A stretch of DNA of 64,000 nt from Alphaproteobacteria bacterium. Its GTDB lineage: Bacteria; Pseudomonadota; Alphaproteobacteria; Sphingomonadales; Sphingomonadaceae. Positions 50,523 to 60,381 of this stretch are shown here, in pieces. The notes below the pieces were generated by a model, which saw nothing but the letters and a program-made list of their open reading frames with translations, had not been told where the DNA came from and ran no database searches. Position numbers and translations under genes: made by a program. The stretch covers positions 1 through 64,000 of the forward strand of contig JAUHWC010000007.1 of the NCBI GenBank assembly GCA_030424845.1. The letters run 5' to 3'. The first letter of the stretch is position 1. Every line of letters begins with the position of its first letter.

Positions 50523-51353
50523 ATGAGCGATCAGATTGAATTGCCAGAGGAATCCCTTCTTCCGCGGGGTGTGGGGCCGCAGCTGCGCCATGCGCGGGAG
50601 AAGCTGGGCCTGACGGTCAAGGACGTGGCCGAGCAGACCCGCATTTCCTCGCGTTATATCGAAGCAATCGAAGCCGGGGACTTCAGCGTCCTGCCCGGTC
50701 GCACCTATGCCGTCGGGTTCGCGCGGAATATCGCCAAGGTGGTGGAACTGGACGAGGGCGATGTCGCGGCCATGGTCCGGGCAGAGCTGAACACGGCAGG
50801 TCCGCTCAACGAGGAGCGGCGGCAGACCTACCAACCGGGCGATCCGGCCCGTGCGCCGTCCGGGCGCTTGGTGTGGTTCTCGATCATCGCCATCGTGTTG
50901 CTGCTTGCGGGCCTGTTTACCGCCTATCGCGTGGCAGTGTTCCCGGCGGCAGACATGCCGTCGCTGATCGCGCAACAGGAAGCCGAAGAAGCGGCTGCCG
51001 CTGCGGCAGCGGCCCAGGCGGCGGCACAAGCCGCCACTGCTGCCGATCCAGCCGGTGAAGTCGTCTTTACCGCCACCGATGATGGCGTTTGGGTGCGTTT
51101 CTATGACGGTGAGGGACGCCGCCTGATGGAAACGGAGATGGCCGAGGGTGAGAGCTATACCATCCCCGCCGATGCCGAGAGGCCGCAATTGTGGACCGGA
51201 AGGCCCGAAGCGCTGGCGATCACCGTGGGCGGACAGGCCATCGAGCCGCTGGCGGACGAAATGCAGACCATGCGCGATGTGCCGGTCGATGCCGCATCCC
51301 TGCTGTCGCGCGACTTGGGAGAAGAGGCGGAAACCACTGCAACTGATGGATAA
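50523..51353 (+). CDS. RodZ-like membrane protein with HTH domain
   Basis: The 276-residue protein has a cytoplasmic helix-turn-helix (residues 18-85: GPQLRHAREKLGLTVKDVAE, RISSRYIEAIEAGDFSVLPG, YAVGFARNIAKVV), one membrane helix (LVWFSIIAIVLLLAGLFTAY, ~117-140), an Ala/Gln-rich linker (EAAAAAAAAQAAAQAATAAD) and a periplasmic beta domain of the DUF4115 type. This is the RodZ architecture; RodZ links MreB to the cell-wall machinery. MreB is not in the window, so the name is tentative. Confidence 0.8.
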   Translation: MSDQIELPEESLLPRGVGPQLRHAREKLGLTVKDVAEQTRISSRYIEAIEAGDFSVLPGRTYAVGFARNIAKVVELDEGDVAAMVRAELNTAGPLNEERRQTYQPGDPARAPSGRLVWFSIIAIVLLLAGLFTAYRVAVFPAADMPSLIAQQEAEEAAAAAAAAQAAAQAATAADPAGEVVFTATDDGVWVRFYDGEGRRLMETEMAEGESYTIPADAERPQLWTGRPEALAITVGGQAIEPLADEMQTMRDVPVDAASLLSRDLGEEAETTATDG

Positions 51354-51490
51354 TACGCAACCGCCACGGTGGATTTCGCGCGCCCGCGGCTCCAACAATC
51401 ACGGTTAATCGGCTATTCCAGCTGGTTCAGGCAGTATCATCCCGGTCCCGGTTGAGCGGGATCCGCTGAGGGGAAAGGGAAAAGACAGCA

Positions 51491-52426
51491 ATGACAGGCA
51501 AGATCGCGTCTTTGCGCAAATCAACCGGTGGCCTGCTGGCTGCCGGCCTCGTGATCGGCATGATGCCGCATGCGGCAGCGGCCCAGGTGGATGACCGGCT
51601 GGAGAGGATCGAAACCCAGTTGCGCGCCTTGCAGCGGGCGGTTTTCCCGGGGGGCGACCAGCGCTTTTTCGAGCCGGAGATCACTCCTCAAACGCAAGGA
51701 GCGACCACCCGCCAGGTGGGCACGCCTTCCGCGAGCGCCCTGACCGATGTGCTGGCCCGGCTTGATGCCATCGAGATCCAGCTTGCCCGGCTGACTGCGG
51801 CGACCGAAGTCAACGAGAACTCGCTGGCCCTCCTGGAAATGCGCATGGCGGAACTGGAGCAATCCCGGCTCGCCGCTGCCACGAACCAGCAGCCCACCGG
51901 CGTGATTGCCGTCGGCGGCGAGGAAGAAGGCCCGGTCGAGCTTGTGCCCGAAACCAATCTCGCGACCGAAGGGGCCACCGGCCCTTCGCCGGAACGGCTC
52001 GCCGGCGTGCAGGCCATCACCAAGCCCGCCACCGATGACGCGGGCGATGATGAATATGTCTACGGCTTCCGCTTGTGGGATGCGGGCTATTTCTCCGAAG
52101 CGCAGCAGCAGCTGGCGCTGTTCGTGGAACGTTATCCGCAGCACTGGCGAACCACATACGGCCGCAACCTGCTGGGCCGCGCCTTCCTTGACGCGGGCGA
52201 TGCGCGCCGGGCGGCAACGCACTTCTTCGAGAACTACCAGGCAGACAAGCAGGCTGCCCGTGCGCCTGACAGCCTGCTGTACCTGTCGCAGAGCATGATC
52301 GAGCTGGGCGATACCCGCCGTGCCTGCATCGCGCTGGCCGAATTCGGGGAAACCTATCCGGCGCTGGCCACCGGCCGCCTGCAGGAACTCTACGAATCCA
52401 ACCTGGGCCGTGTCGACTGCGAGTGA
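51491..52426 (+). CDS. cpoB: Periplasmic Tol-Pal-associated protein CpoB/YbgF-like
   Basis: The 311-residue protein has a signal peptide (residues 1-31, ending HAAAAQ), a coiled coil (DDRLERIETQLRALQRAVF and LDAIEIQLARLTAATEVNEN) and three C-terminal TPR units (YGFRLWDAGYFSEAQQQLALF, GRAFLDAGDARRAATHFFENY, LYLSQSMIELGDTRRACIALAEF). This is the CpoB layout, a regulator that links peptidoglycan synthesis to outer-membrane constriction by Tol-Pal. The tol-pal genes are not in view; tilS follows, which is a common arrangement in Sphingomonadales as I recall it. Confidence 0.88.
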   Translation: MTGKIASLRKSTGGLLAAGLVIGMMPHAAAAQVDDRLERIETQLRALQRAVFPGGDQRFFEPEITPQTQGATTRQVGTPSASALTDVLARLDAIEIQLARLTAATEVNENSLALLEMRMAELEQSRLAAATNQQPTGVIAVGGEEEGPVELVPETNLATEGATGPSPERLAGVQAITKPATDDAGDDEYVYGFRLWDAGYFSEAQQQLALFVERYPQHWRTTYGRNLLGRAFLDAGDARRAATHFFENYQADKQAARAPDSLLYLSQSMIELGDTRRACIALAEFGETYPALATGRLQELYESNLGRVDCE

Positions 52427-52427
52427 T

Positions 52428-53366
52428 GTGATTGCCCCGGAACTGGTCGAACGGTTCCGGGCGGCACTCGGCAGGCTGATCCCTGATGGTGACCGCATCG
52501 GCCTTGCCGTATCGGGCGGGCCGGACTCTATGGCCATGCTCCTCCTGGCCCATGCCGCGGTGCCCGGAACCTTCGAGGTGGCCTGCGTCAACCACGGCTT
52601 GCGGGCCGAGGCGCAGGACGAATGCCATCTCGTCATGGCAGCATGTGCTGCACGCGGCGTTCCCGGCACCGTGCTGGCGGTGGATGTGGGCGAGGGCAAT
52701 TTGCAGGCTAGGGCGCGGGAAGCGCGTTATGCCGCGCTTGATCGCTGGGCGGGCGAGCGAGGGCTCAAGGCCATCGCCACGGCGCATCACGTCGATGACC
52801 AGGCCGAAACGCTGCTGATGCGGCTCAACCGTGGCAGCGGGGTGGCGGGCCTGGCCGGGGTGCGCGAGGCGGGCCGTGCCCCCGGTTGCGCCACGCCGAT
52901 CATCCGCCCGCTGTTGTCCTTCCGCCGTGCCGAACTGGAGCGCGTGGTCGCGGGCGAGAAGGTGGCGCGTGATCCGAGCAACGAGGACCCGCGTTTTGAC
53001 CGCGTCCGCATGCGCGCGAACCTTGACGGGTGCGACTGGCTCGATCCTGCGGCGATTGCCCAGTCGGCCGCCATCGTGGCCGAAGCCTATGAGGCCTTGC
53101 AGGCCTATGCCGAGCTCCTGTGGCCGCAGGCCGTGCGGCGGGAAGGCGATGGATATGTCCTTGCGCCCGTCGACGCTCGCGAGATGAATCGCCGCTTGCT
53201 GGCGCGGATCATGGAACAGCTTGGCGGCAGGCCGCGTGGCGGCGATGTCGCAAGGCTGCTGACCCGGCTGGAGCGCGGCGAGGGCGGGAATGTTGCCGGT
53301 GTTCTGGCCCGTGTCTGTGGCGGGGAATGGGTGCTGTCACCCGAGCCGCCACGCCGGACGGGTTAG
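52428..53366 (+). CDS. tilS: tRNA(Ile)-lysidine synthase TilS, short form
   Basis: The 312-residue protein starts at GTG 52428 (GTG 52410 is possible). It has the PP-loop SGGPDSMAMLLLAHAA, CVNHGLRAEAQDE, ARYAALDRWAGERGL, ATAHHVDDQAETLLMRL and RGSGVAGLAGV, IIRPLLSFRRAELE and DPSNEDPRFDRVRMR. It changes cytidine-34 of tRNA-Ile(CAU) to lysidine. The C-terminal substrate-binding domain of the longer E. coli form is reduced or absent, as in other short TilS proteins. It starts one base past the cpoB stop. Confidence 0.93.
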   Translation: MIAPELVERFRAALGRLIPDGDRIGLAVSGGPDSMAMLLLAHAAVPGTFEVACVNHGLRAEAQDECHLVMAACAARGVPGTVLAVDVGEGNLQARAREARYAALDRWAGERGLKAIATAHHVDDQAETLLMRLNRGSGVAGLAGVREAGRAPGCATPIIRPLLSFRRAELERVVAGEKVARDPSNEDPRFDRVRMRANLDGCDWLDPAAIAQSAAIVAEAYEALQAYAELLWPQAVRREGDGYVLAPVDAREMNRRLLARIMEQLGGRPRGGDVARLLTRLERGEGGNVAGVLARVCGGEWVLSPEPPRRTG

Positions 53367-53369
53367 CGT

Positions 53370-54104
53370 TCAGCCGCCCAGCGCGCCGCCGACGCCGGTC
53401 ATCACGCCGTCAGTCACGATCACCACGTCACCCACCTTGGCGATATCGAACAGGCGGCTGGCGAATTCGTCCGGCACGCCCACGCAGCCGTGGCTGGCAT
53501 AGCCGCGCTCGACGGTGGAACCGCCATGGATGGCAACGCCATCCCAGGTCATGCGCAGCGTCCACGGCATGGGGGCGTTGTTGTACTTTTCCGAAACGTT
53601 GTGGCGTTCCTTGGTGAGGATCGGGAAGGTGCCGACCGGCGTGGGATGCTCCGGCGTGCCAAGCAGGGCGGCGGCGGCGCCGATTTCATAGCCATCGCGG
53701 AACACGCTGATCACGCGGGCCTGCAGGTCCACGGTGATGACCAGCGGGCCATCGGGAACGCCTGCATCGTCCCAGTGCCATTCGCCATAGCGGATCGGGC
53801 CGTTGATGGGCAGCACGCGCTTGATCACGAAGGGGTTGTCCGGATCATAGGCCGGGGTTTCCTGGACCACCGGATCGGAAACGAATTCGGGAAGCGTGTC
53901 TACCTGCTCATCAAGCGACAGGTCGATGTCGCTGGCGGCCAGCACCGATGTGTCTTCGGTCAGCACGTCATCCGCCTGCATCCAGCCGGACATGCCCTGC
54001 TCACCCGACTGGGCGACAAGCGCATTGCCGCCGAATGCCATGGTGGCGATCAGGGCAAGGGCGACAACGGTCGATCCGCCGATCCATTTGGTGAAGCTGT
54101 TCAT
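53370..54104 (-). CDS. L,D-transpeptidase (YkuD-fold), exported
   Basis: The 244-residue protein has a signal peptide or N-terminal anchor (WIGGSTVVALALIATMAFGG, residues 6-26) and a C-terminal YkuD domain: GPLVITVDLQARVISVFRDG, GTPEHPTPVGTFPI, MTWDGVAIHGGS and YASHGCVGVP with catalytic Cys and the upstream His. It forms 3-3 peptidoglycan cross-links or attaches proteins in the periplasm. The start is ATG 54104; the upstream ATG at 54125 has no visible site. It converges on tilS with three bases between stops. Confidence 0.92.
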   Translation of the reverse strand: MNSFTKWIGGSTVVALALIATMAFGGNALVAQSGEQGMSGWMQADDVLTEDTSVLAASDIDLSLDEQVDTLPEFVSDPVVQETPAYDPDNPFVIKRVLPINGPIRYGEWHWDDAGVPDGPLVITVDLQARVISVFRDGYEIGAAAALLGTPEHPTPVGTFPILTKERHNVSEKYNNAPMPWTLRMTWDGVAIHGGSTVERGYASHGCVGVPDEFASRLFDIAKVGDVVIVTDGVMTGVGGALGG

Positions 54105-54195
54105 GGCCGCGATTATGCGCGCCAAACCGCCGAAATCCAGTGGTTACAGCAGCCCAGTCCCGAAAAGGGACGCGGCTTCGGGGAGGAGTTAACGG

Positions 54196-56970
54196 CTAGC
54201 CGTGAGCGCCGAAGATGTTGGCGATGGCAGTGCTGATCCTCAGTGACAGGCCGTAGGCGTTCTCGATCGGATCGATGAAATCCCGCCGGATCGCCTCATA
54301 GCCGTGGTCCTCGCCTTCGGGGTAATCGGTGGGCTCGTCGAGCTGGAAATCGGTGATCTTGGGGAAGCTGGTGGGATAGGCGCGGCGCAACTGCGCCAGT
54401 GCCTCGTCCACGCGCAGGGTAAAGACCATCTCCAGCACGTCATCCCGGCTCACGTCATTGGCGCGGCTGAACGCCGGCACGCTGACAGCGCGGATGAACA
54501 TGTATTGCAGCAGCGCCAGCCGCAGCCCCTGCAACACGCCGATCATGCGGCGCTTGTCTTCGCGGTTGCTGGCCGGGTCCTCGTCCGGGATCATGTCCAG
54601 CAGGCGGTGCAGCTTCAGCGCATCGACGCGCAGACGGCTGGCGAGGCGGCGGAACACGCCGACCCGGTCATCCTTGACGAGATATTCGGCCAGCTTCTCG
54701 CATGCGGAGGTGAGGTGGCTTTCCGTGCCGCGATAGGGGCGGCTGGCCCAATAGGCGGAGTTGAACAACTCGCCATAGGCGGCGACTGTCTTGACGGACG
54801 CGAGGGCATTGGATGCACGCACCAGCCGGATCAGCTGGCGGCCACGCTCGCTGTCCTTCAGCAGCTGGGCCATCTCCTCGTAATTGCCTTCCGCCGCATG
54901 GCCGATGCCGGCGATCACGTTTACCGGATAGCCAAGCTGTTGCAGGATCGCGTTGTGGGGGATGGCGCGGATCTGGCGCAGGCTCATCTCGCGGTCGGCG
55001 CTGAGGTCGCTCTGGCGGCGGCTGACGCGGCTGCCGGTAGGATTGAGCAGGCCAAGCCCGAAGGCCGTCACCGCGCGGCTGTAGGTCCGGCTTTCAAGGT
55101 GCGAGCGCTGGTGGTCACGGATCGCACGGTAGAAATCGAGGCTGAGGTCCGTGCGGCGATAGAAGGGATCGGTCGGTGCGTCCGGGTTTGTATGCGCCGG
55201 CCGGATCACCGCGATGCGGGTGAGCGTCGCCAGCGCCAGTTCGGGCGTGGAGAACCACAGGTACCCGTCCCCGCCCTGGAAGCTGACTTCCGGCTCCAGC
55301 GTGATGCCCGCGCGGGCATAGCGGCGCTTGGCCCAGGGGGACAGTGGCCAGTTCAGCCGGTCCTCCAGCGAGGAGGGATGCGCGCCGCGGCCCATGCTCT
55401 CGCCGTGGGTGTTGAAGATCAGCGCGGCAACGCCGGTCATGCCGTGTTCGGCCATGGCTTCGGCAAGTCGGCCCTGCAGGCGCTCGATGGCAAGGCTGGC
55501 CGGTATCTGGCCGACAAAGCGCCCGGCATCGGAAAAGCCGGTCTGGATTGCCACGCGTCCGCGACCCTTGGCGTATGTGCGGTAGATCTCCTCCGACAGC
55601 AGCGCATCGACGAAGCGCCCGCCGTGTTCCAGCGCGCTTTCGGTTTCGAACAGGGGCGAGATATCGACCTTGTCCTCGATCCCGAACAGCTTGGCGAAGT
55701 AGAGCGCGGCGAGGATCGTCGCCGGTTCCTCGCACTCTGCAATCAGCATGCGGATCGGCGCATCGGCATCCACATGGGCAAGGATCTGCGCCATCGCCAG
55801 GAACTGGCGGATCGCGGTGGAGCTTTCGATGGCGAGCGCGGCGAAGTTGGAACGGTGCGGCTTCACGTCCTCTATCGCGCGGCGGATATGGACGATCGCG
55901 CCCTTGCTGGCGAGGTCGATCGCGCCGGACGGGTCGAGCTTGCGGCGGATCGCGTTGTTCAGCTGCTTGGCGTTCACGCGGAAGTGTATCCAGCCCATGC
56001 CGAGCCCGTCCGCCCGCATGGCTGCGGCAAGTGTTTTCAAAGCTACGGCGCGCGCGCCATCGCCCGTTTCGGCCGCTTCGGCTTCGAGCGCGTCGATATA
56101 GCGTGACAGGCTGAGGACCTTGCGCGGATCGTTTGCGGTAAGGCGGTTTGCCGCCACCGAAAGCGCTGCCGGGTCTGACAGGTCGGCAGAGAAATCCTGC
56201 GCCCTTTCCGCCGCGTATTCGGCCGCCGGATGCAGTTCCCCAAGCAGCGGGTGGGCTGGGTCAATCTCTCCCAGCGACAAGGCATAGCGTTGCAGGCGCT
56301 GGGCCTTTTCCCACAAGCGGAAGCCGATGGAATTGGACCAGGTGATGTCGGTGCGCCCGTCCATGTCATAGCCGACCCAGCTGGCGAAACGGAACGGCAG
56401 CGGCTTCATGGCAAGCCACTGGTCCGGCCATGTCTTGCGGGCATGATCGAGCAGCGTGGCGTTGATCACGTCGCGCGCGCCCTGTGCATGGGCGATGGCG
56501 CGCATGGCCCGCTCGTGTTCATAGGCGAGAGTGACCTGCGGGCGCTCGCCGCTGGTGCAGCCTTCGCTGATCGCACCCTTGCCCGATGCCGTGGCAGCCA
56601 CCGCTTCGGACTGGTCCGGTGTCATCAGGAAGGTGGGATGCGCGGTGAACACCGCGTGCAGCTGCGGACTGCCCCAGCGGTCCGCAAAAGCCGCGAAGTC
56701 CTCCTCCTGCGATGCGGCGAGCAGGCCTGCGGTATTGGCTGCCGCGCCAACCGGAGAGACCATTTCGGAAAGTCGCTCTGCTCGCAGGCCGAGGGCCGAA
56801 CATTCCAGTTCGGCGATCATGGCCTCGCAATCGGCCAGGGTCAGTTGGCCGCTTTCGAGCATCCGCGACAGGTCCAGCGAAAGCTGGAACACCGGGTTGA
56901 ACAGGGGTGTTTCCTCCGTCCGCCGGTGGTTGAGTTGCAGGCGTTCGGTCAGCTCGGCGAGTGTCTTCAT
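54196..56970 (-). CDS. Divergent phosphoenolpyruvate carboxylase-family protein
   Basis: The 924-residue protein follows the PEP carboxylase fold along its length, yet key residues differ. TAHPTE reads TAHPTF; GYSDSxKDxG reads GFSDAGRFVG (Asp kept, Lys lost); HGRGGxxGRGG reads HGESMGRGA, so the first Arg is Glu and the loop is shorter; the C-terminal arginine segment reads RQIRAIPHNAILQQLGYP instead of LRAIPWxFxWTQ. True PEPC adds bicarbonate to PEP giving oxaloacetate. With these changes the activity cannot be assumed. It overlaps eda (four bases) as the last gene of the Entner-Doudoroff operon. Confidence 0.75.
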   Translation of the reverse strand: MKTLAELTERLQLNHRRTEETPLFNPVFQLSLDLSRMLESGQLTLADCEAMIAELECSALGLRAERLSEMVSPVGAAANTAGLLAASQEEDFAAFADRWGSPQLHAVFTAHPTFLMTPDQSEAVAATASGKGAISEGCTSGERPQVTLAYEHERAMRAIAHAQGARDVINATLLDHARKTWPDQWLAMKPLPFRFASWVGYDMDGRTDITWSNSIGFRLWEKAQRLQRYALSLGEIDPAHPLLGELHPAAEYAAERAQDFSADLSDPAALSVAANRLTANDPRKVLSLSRYIDALEAEAAETGDGARAVALKTLAAAMRADGLGMGWIHFRVNAKQLNNAIRRKLDPSGAIDLASKGAIVHIRRAIEDVKPHRSNFAALAIESSTAIRQFLAMAQILAHVDADAPIRMLIAECEEPATILAALYFAKLFGIEDKVDISPLFETESALEHGGRFVDALLSEEIYRTYAKGRGRVAIQTGFSDAGRFVGQIPASLAIERLQGRLAEAMAEHGMTGVAALIFNTHGESMGRGAHPSSLEDRLNWPLSPWAKRRYARAGITLEPEVSFQGGDGYLWFSTPELALATLTRIAVIRPAHTNPDAPTDPFYRRTDLSLDFYRAIRDHQRSHLESRTYSRAVTAFGLGLLNPTGSRVSRRQSDLSADREMSLRQIRAIPHNAILQQLGYPVNVIAGIGHAAEGNYEEMAQLLKDSERGRQLIRLVRASNALASVKTVAAYGELFNSAYWASRPYRGTESHLTSACEKLAEYLVKDDRVGVFRRLASRLRVDALKLHRLLDMIPDEDPASNREDKRRMIGVLQGLRLALLQYMFIRAVSVPAFSRANDVSRDDVLEMVFTLRVDEALAQLRRAYPTSFPKITDFQLDEPTDYPEGEDHGYEAIRRDFIDPIENAYGLSLRISTAIANIFGAHG

Positions 56971-57581
56971 GCCTTGGCCAGCTCCGATGCTTCCCTGGCA
57001 AGGCGATGGATTTCCTCAGGCGATGCGCCCTTGGGGACGACCCAGCTGCCGCCCACGCACAAGACGCTGGGGATGGCCAACCAGTCTGCCGCGCTGGCTG
57101 CGCTGATGCCGCCGGTGGGGCAGAACTTCACCTTGTGGAAGGGGGCGGCCAGCGCCTTGAGCGCCGGGATGCCGCCTGCTGCGGTGGCGGGGAAGAACTT
57201 GAAATGCTCCAGCCCCATGTCGAGCCCGCGCATGATGTCTCCCGCCGTGGCGATACCGGGCAGGAAGGGGACGCCGGACCGGATCGCGGCCTGTCCCAAG
57301 GGCTCCGTCAATCCCGGGGAAACGATGAATTCCGCCCCGGCGGCGAGCGATTCTTCCAGTTGCTTCTTGTTGGTGACGGTGCCGGCGCCGACGATGGCGC
57401 CCTTTACCAGGTTCATGCGCTTGATGACGGCCAGCGCGGCCTCGGTGCGCAAGGTGACTTCGAGCGCCTTCAGCCCGCCCTCGACCAGCGCAGAGGCGAT
57501 CTCGCGCGCTTCGCCGTCATCTTCGATCACCAGCACCGGGATGACCGGTGCGGCCTTCATGACCTGTTCGATTCCATTCAT
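56967..57581 (-). CDS. eda: 2-keto-3-deoxy-6-phosphogluconate aldolase
   Basis: The 204-residue class I aldolase has VIPVLVIEDDGEAREIASAL, GGLKALEVTLRTEAAL, VGAGTVTNKKQLEESLAAGA, FIVSPGL, PFLPGIATAGDIM, FKFFPATAAGG with the Schiff-base Lys, and KFCPTGGISAASAADWL. It splits KDPG into pyruvate and glyceraldehyde-3-phosphate, the last step specific to the Entner-Doudoroff route. It overlaps glk and the PEPC-like gene by four bases each. Confidence 0.96.
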   Translation of the reverse strand: MNGIEQVMKAAPVIPVLVIEDDGEAREIASALVEGGLKALEVTLRTEAALAVIKRMNLVKGAIVGAGTVTNKKQLEESLAAGAEFIVSPGLTEPLGQAAIRSGVPFLPGIATAGDIMRGLDMGLEHFKFFPATAAGGIPALKALAAPFHKVKFCPTGGISAASAADWLAIPSVLCVGGSWVVPKGASPEEIHRLAREASELAKA

Positions 57582-58567
57582 TGGCTGTGTTCCGATGCAA
57601 AGGCGGCAGCCGCCCCGAACAGGCCGGGCTGCGGATGGGTGATGAGCTGGACGGGCAGCTTGGCCATAAGGCCGGCAAAGCGTCCCTTGGCGCAGAAGCG
57701 TTCGGCAAACCCCGATGTCGGCAGGTAGTCGCGCAGGCGGTATCCCAGGCCCCCTGCGATCACCACGCCGCTGGCTCCTTGCGCCAGGGCGGTATCCCCG
57801 GCGACAGCGCCCAGCGACAGGCAGAAGCGGTCCATCGCGGCAGCGGCAAGGCTGTCCGTGCCGTCCTGCGCGGCTGTCCAGATGGCGACATCGTCCTGCT
57901 CGCGCACGGCCTTGCCCTCGAGAGCGGCCAGCGTGGCGTAGATATCGACAATCGCCGGGCCGGAGACGACGCGCTCGGCAGATACGCGGGTCAGCCTCTT
58001 GCGCAAGCGGGCGAGGATCGCGTCCTCGATCGGGTCGAGCGGGGCGAAATCGACATGGCCGCCTTCGGTTGCCTGCACATGGACGAAGCCCTTGCCGTTG
58101 CGCCCCGGGGATCTCAGGAGCCAGGCAACGCCAAGGCCGGTGCCCGGGCCAAGCACGCTGATCGTGCCGCTGGCGGGAAGCGGGCCTTCCGGCCCTGCCA
58201 AATGGAGGAACTGGTCATCGGGTGCCTGTGCCACGGCATGGGCCACAGCCTCGAAATCATTGACCAGCTTGTATTGCGATACGCCCAGCTTCTGCTTGAT
58301 CAGCGCCGGGCGGATGATCCACGGGTTGTTGGTAAAGCGAATGACATCGCCGCCAACCGGGCCGGCGATGGCCATGGCCACCTTGTCGGGCAGCGCGCCG
58401 CCCTTGCGCTCGCGGTAATCCTCCCACGCGGTCTGGAAGCTGGCGTGGTCTTCTGTGTGCAGAGTGACAGGATCATCCAGCGTGATGGCGCCATCCTCGC
58501 CGATCGTGGCGATGGAAAAGCGTGCGTGCGTGCCGCCGATGTCGATCGCAACCAGCTGCATCGTCAC
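57578..58567 (-). CDS. glk: Glucokinase
   Basis: The 329-residue ROK/Glk-fold kinase has the phosphate-1 loop [15 protein letters not shown], substrate region [20 protein letters not shown] with [12 protein letters not shown] (catalytic Asp), [27 protein letters not shown] and [13 protein letters not shown]. It phosphorylates glucose with ATP for entry into the pathway. It overlaps edd by four bases (ATGA). Confidence 0.95.
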   Translation of the reverse strand: MTMQLVAIDIGGTHARFSIATIGEDGAITLDDPVTLHTEDHASFQTAWEDYRERKGGALPDKVAMAIAGPVGGDVIRFTNNPWIIRPALIKQKLGVSQYKLVNDFEAVAHAVAQAPDDQFLHLAGPEGPLPASGTISVLGPGTGLGVAWLLRSPGRNGKGFVHVQATEGGHVDFAPLDPIEDAILARLRKRLTRVSAERVVSGPAIVDIYATLAALEGKAVREQDDVAIWTAAQDGTDSLAAAAMDRFCLSLGAVAGDTALAQGASGVVIAGGLGYRLRDYLPTSGFAERFCAKGRFAGLMAKLPVQLITHPQPGLFGAAAAFASEHSQ

Positions 58568-60381
58568 AGCCCCGCTGCAGCGAGCATGGCGCTGCCGCCC
58601 TTTTCCGCCTCATCCGCGCCCATGCGGAACATGGCGAAGATCTCCCGGCCGGTACCGGTGGCGGCAGGCGGCGCTTCGGCGGGCGTGCGTGATGACAGGT
58701 CGGCAGTGGTGGAAAGCGTGCCGGTTTCGGCGCACAGCTTCACCACGTCTCCATCCCTGAGCAGGGACAGCGGTCCGCCGCCCAGCGCTTCGGGCGAACA
58801 GTGAATGGCGGCAGGAACCTTGCCCGATGCGCCCGACATGCGCCCGTCGGTAACAAGCGCCACGCGGTAACCCTTGTCCTGCAGCACGCCCAGCGACGGG
58901 GTGAGGGCGTGGAGTTCCGGCATGCCGTTGGCGCGCGGCCCCTGGAAGCGCACGACCACCACCACGTCGCGGTCGAGTTCGCCGGCCTTGAAGGCGGCCT
59001 TCACGCTTTCCTGGTCGGCAAAGACGCGGCACGGCGCCTCGATGGTATAGCGGTCCTTCGTGACGGCGCTGGTCTTGAAGCAGGCGCGGCCCAGGTTGCC
59101 TTCGACAAGGCGCATCCCGCCATCGGGCTGGAAGGGGTTGGTCACGGGGCGCAGCATGTCCTCGTCCCCGCTCTCGCCAACATCGCGCCAGGCCAGCCGG
59201 CCCTCGTCGAGCCAGGGTTCCTTCGCGTAGTCGGCCAGCCCCTTTTCGCCGGCCACGGTCAGCACGTCCTCATGCGCCAGGCCGGCAGAGAGCAGCTCGC
59301 GAATGACGAAGCCGATGCCACCGGCGTTGTGGAAGTGGTTCACGTCGCCCGAGCCGTTGGGATAGACATGGGCGAGCAGCGGCACGGCGGCGCTCAGTTC
59401 GGCAAGGTCCGTCCAGTCGATGGTGATGCCGGCAGCGCGGGCAAAGGCCGGGATGTGGATGGCGTGATTGGTGGAACCGCCCGTCGCGAGCAGGCCCACG
59501 GCGGCGTTCACAATGGCCTTTTCGTCCACGCATTTCGCCAGCGGGCGATAGTCATTGCCGTCAGCCGTGATCGCGGCGAGGCGGTGCACGGCCGCGCGGT
59601 CCAGTTCCTGCCGCAGCGGGGTGCCTGGGGTGACGAATGCGGCGCCGGGCATGTGCAGGCCCATCAGCTCCATCATCATCTGGTTGGAATTGGCCGTGCC
59701 GTAGAAGGTGCAGGTGCCGGGCGAATGGTAGCTCTTGCTCTCGCTTTCGAGCAGCTCCGCACGGCCGACCTTGCCTTCCGCATACAGCTGCCGGACGCGC
59801 TGCTTTTCCTTGTTGGGAATGCCGCTGGGCATCGGACCGGACGGCACGAACATGGCCGGCAGCCAGCCGAAGCGCAGCGTACCCATCAGCAGGCCCGGCA
59901 CGATCTTGTCGCAAATGCCGAGCAGGGCCACGCTGTCATACATGTGGTGGGACAGGCCCACGCTGGCAGCCAGGGCGATCACGTCGCGGCTGAACAGCGA
60001 CAGCTCCATGCCTTCCTTGCCCTGCGTCACCCCGTCACACATGGCCGGAGTTGCCCCGCCGACCTGCGCGGTGGCGCCCACTTCGCGGGCATAGAGCTTC
60101 AAGCGCGGCGGATAGGCACCGTAGGGCTGGTGAGCGGAAATGCTGTCGTTATAGGCGCTGATGATGCCGATATTGGGGCCTGCGCGGGTGGCGATGCTGG
60201 CCTTGTCCTCTTCCGCGGCGGCAAAGCCGTGGGCAAGGTTGGAGCAGGGCAGCGAGGCGTTGCGGTCCTTGTGCCGCTCGCCTTCCTCTTCCATCAGCGA
60301 CAGGTAGGCCGCACGCGATTTGCGCGACCTTTCGATGATCCGGTCTGTCACGCGTTCCAGGGCAGGGTGCAGGTTACTCAT
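58564..60381 (-). CDS. edd: 6-phosphogluconate dehydratase
   Basis: The 605-residue IlvD/Edd-family enzyme has [73 protein letters not shown], and the barrel with [19 protein letters not shown]. Cysteines in PAMCDG, GICDK and GTCTF should hold the [4Fe-4S] cluster. It dehydrates 6-phosphogluconate to KDPG. It overlaps zwf by eight bases. Confidence 0.96.
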   Translation of the reverse strand: MSNLHPALERVTDRIIERSRKSRAAYLSLMEEEGERHKDRNASLPCSNLAHGFAAAEEDKASIATRAGPNIGIISAYNDSISAHQPYGAYPPRLKLYAREVGATAQVGGATPAMCDGVTQGKEGMELSLFSRDVIALAASVGLSHHMYDSVALLGICDKIVPGLLMGTLRFGWLPAMFVPSGPMPSGIPNKEKQRVRQLYAEGKVGRAELLESESKSYHSPGTCTFYGTANSNQMMMELMGLHMPGAAFVTPGTPLRQELDRAAVHRLAAITADGNDYRPLAKCVDEKAIVNAAVGLLATGGSTNHAIHIPAFARAAGITIDWTDLAELSAAVPLLAHVYPNGSGDVNHFHNAGGIGFVIRELLSAGLAHEDVLTVAGEKGLADYAKEPWLDEGRLAWRDVGESGDEDMLRPVTNPFQPDGGMRLVEGNLGRACFKTSAVTKDRYTIEAPCRVFADQESVKAAFKAGELDRDVVVVVRFQGPRANGMPELHALTPSLGVLQDKGYRVALVTDGRMSGASGKVPAAIHCSPEALGGGPLSLLRDGDVVKLCAETGTLSTTADLSSRTPAEAPPAATGTGREIFAMFRMGADEAEKGGSAMLAAAGL

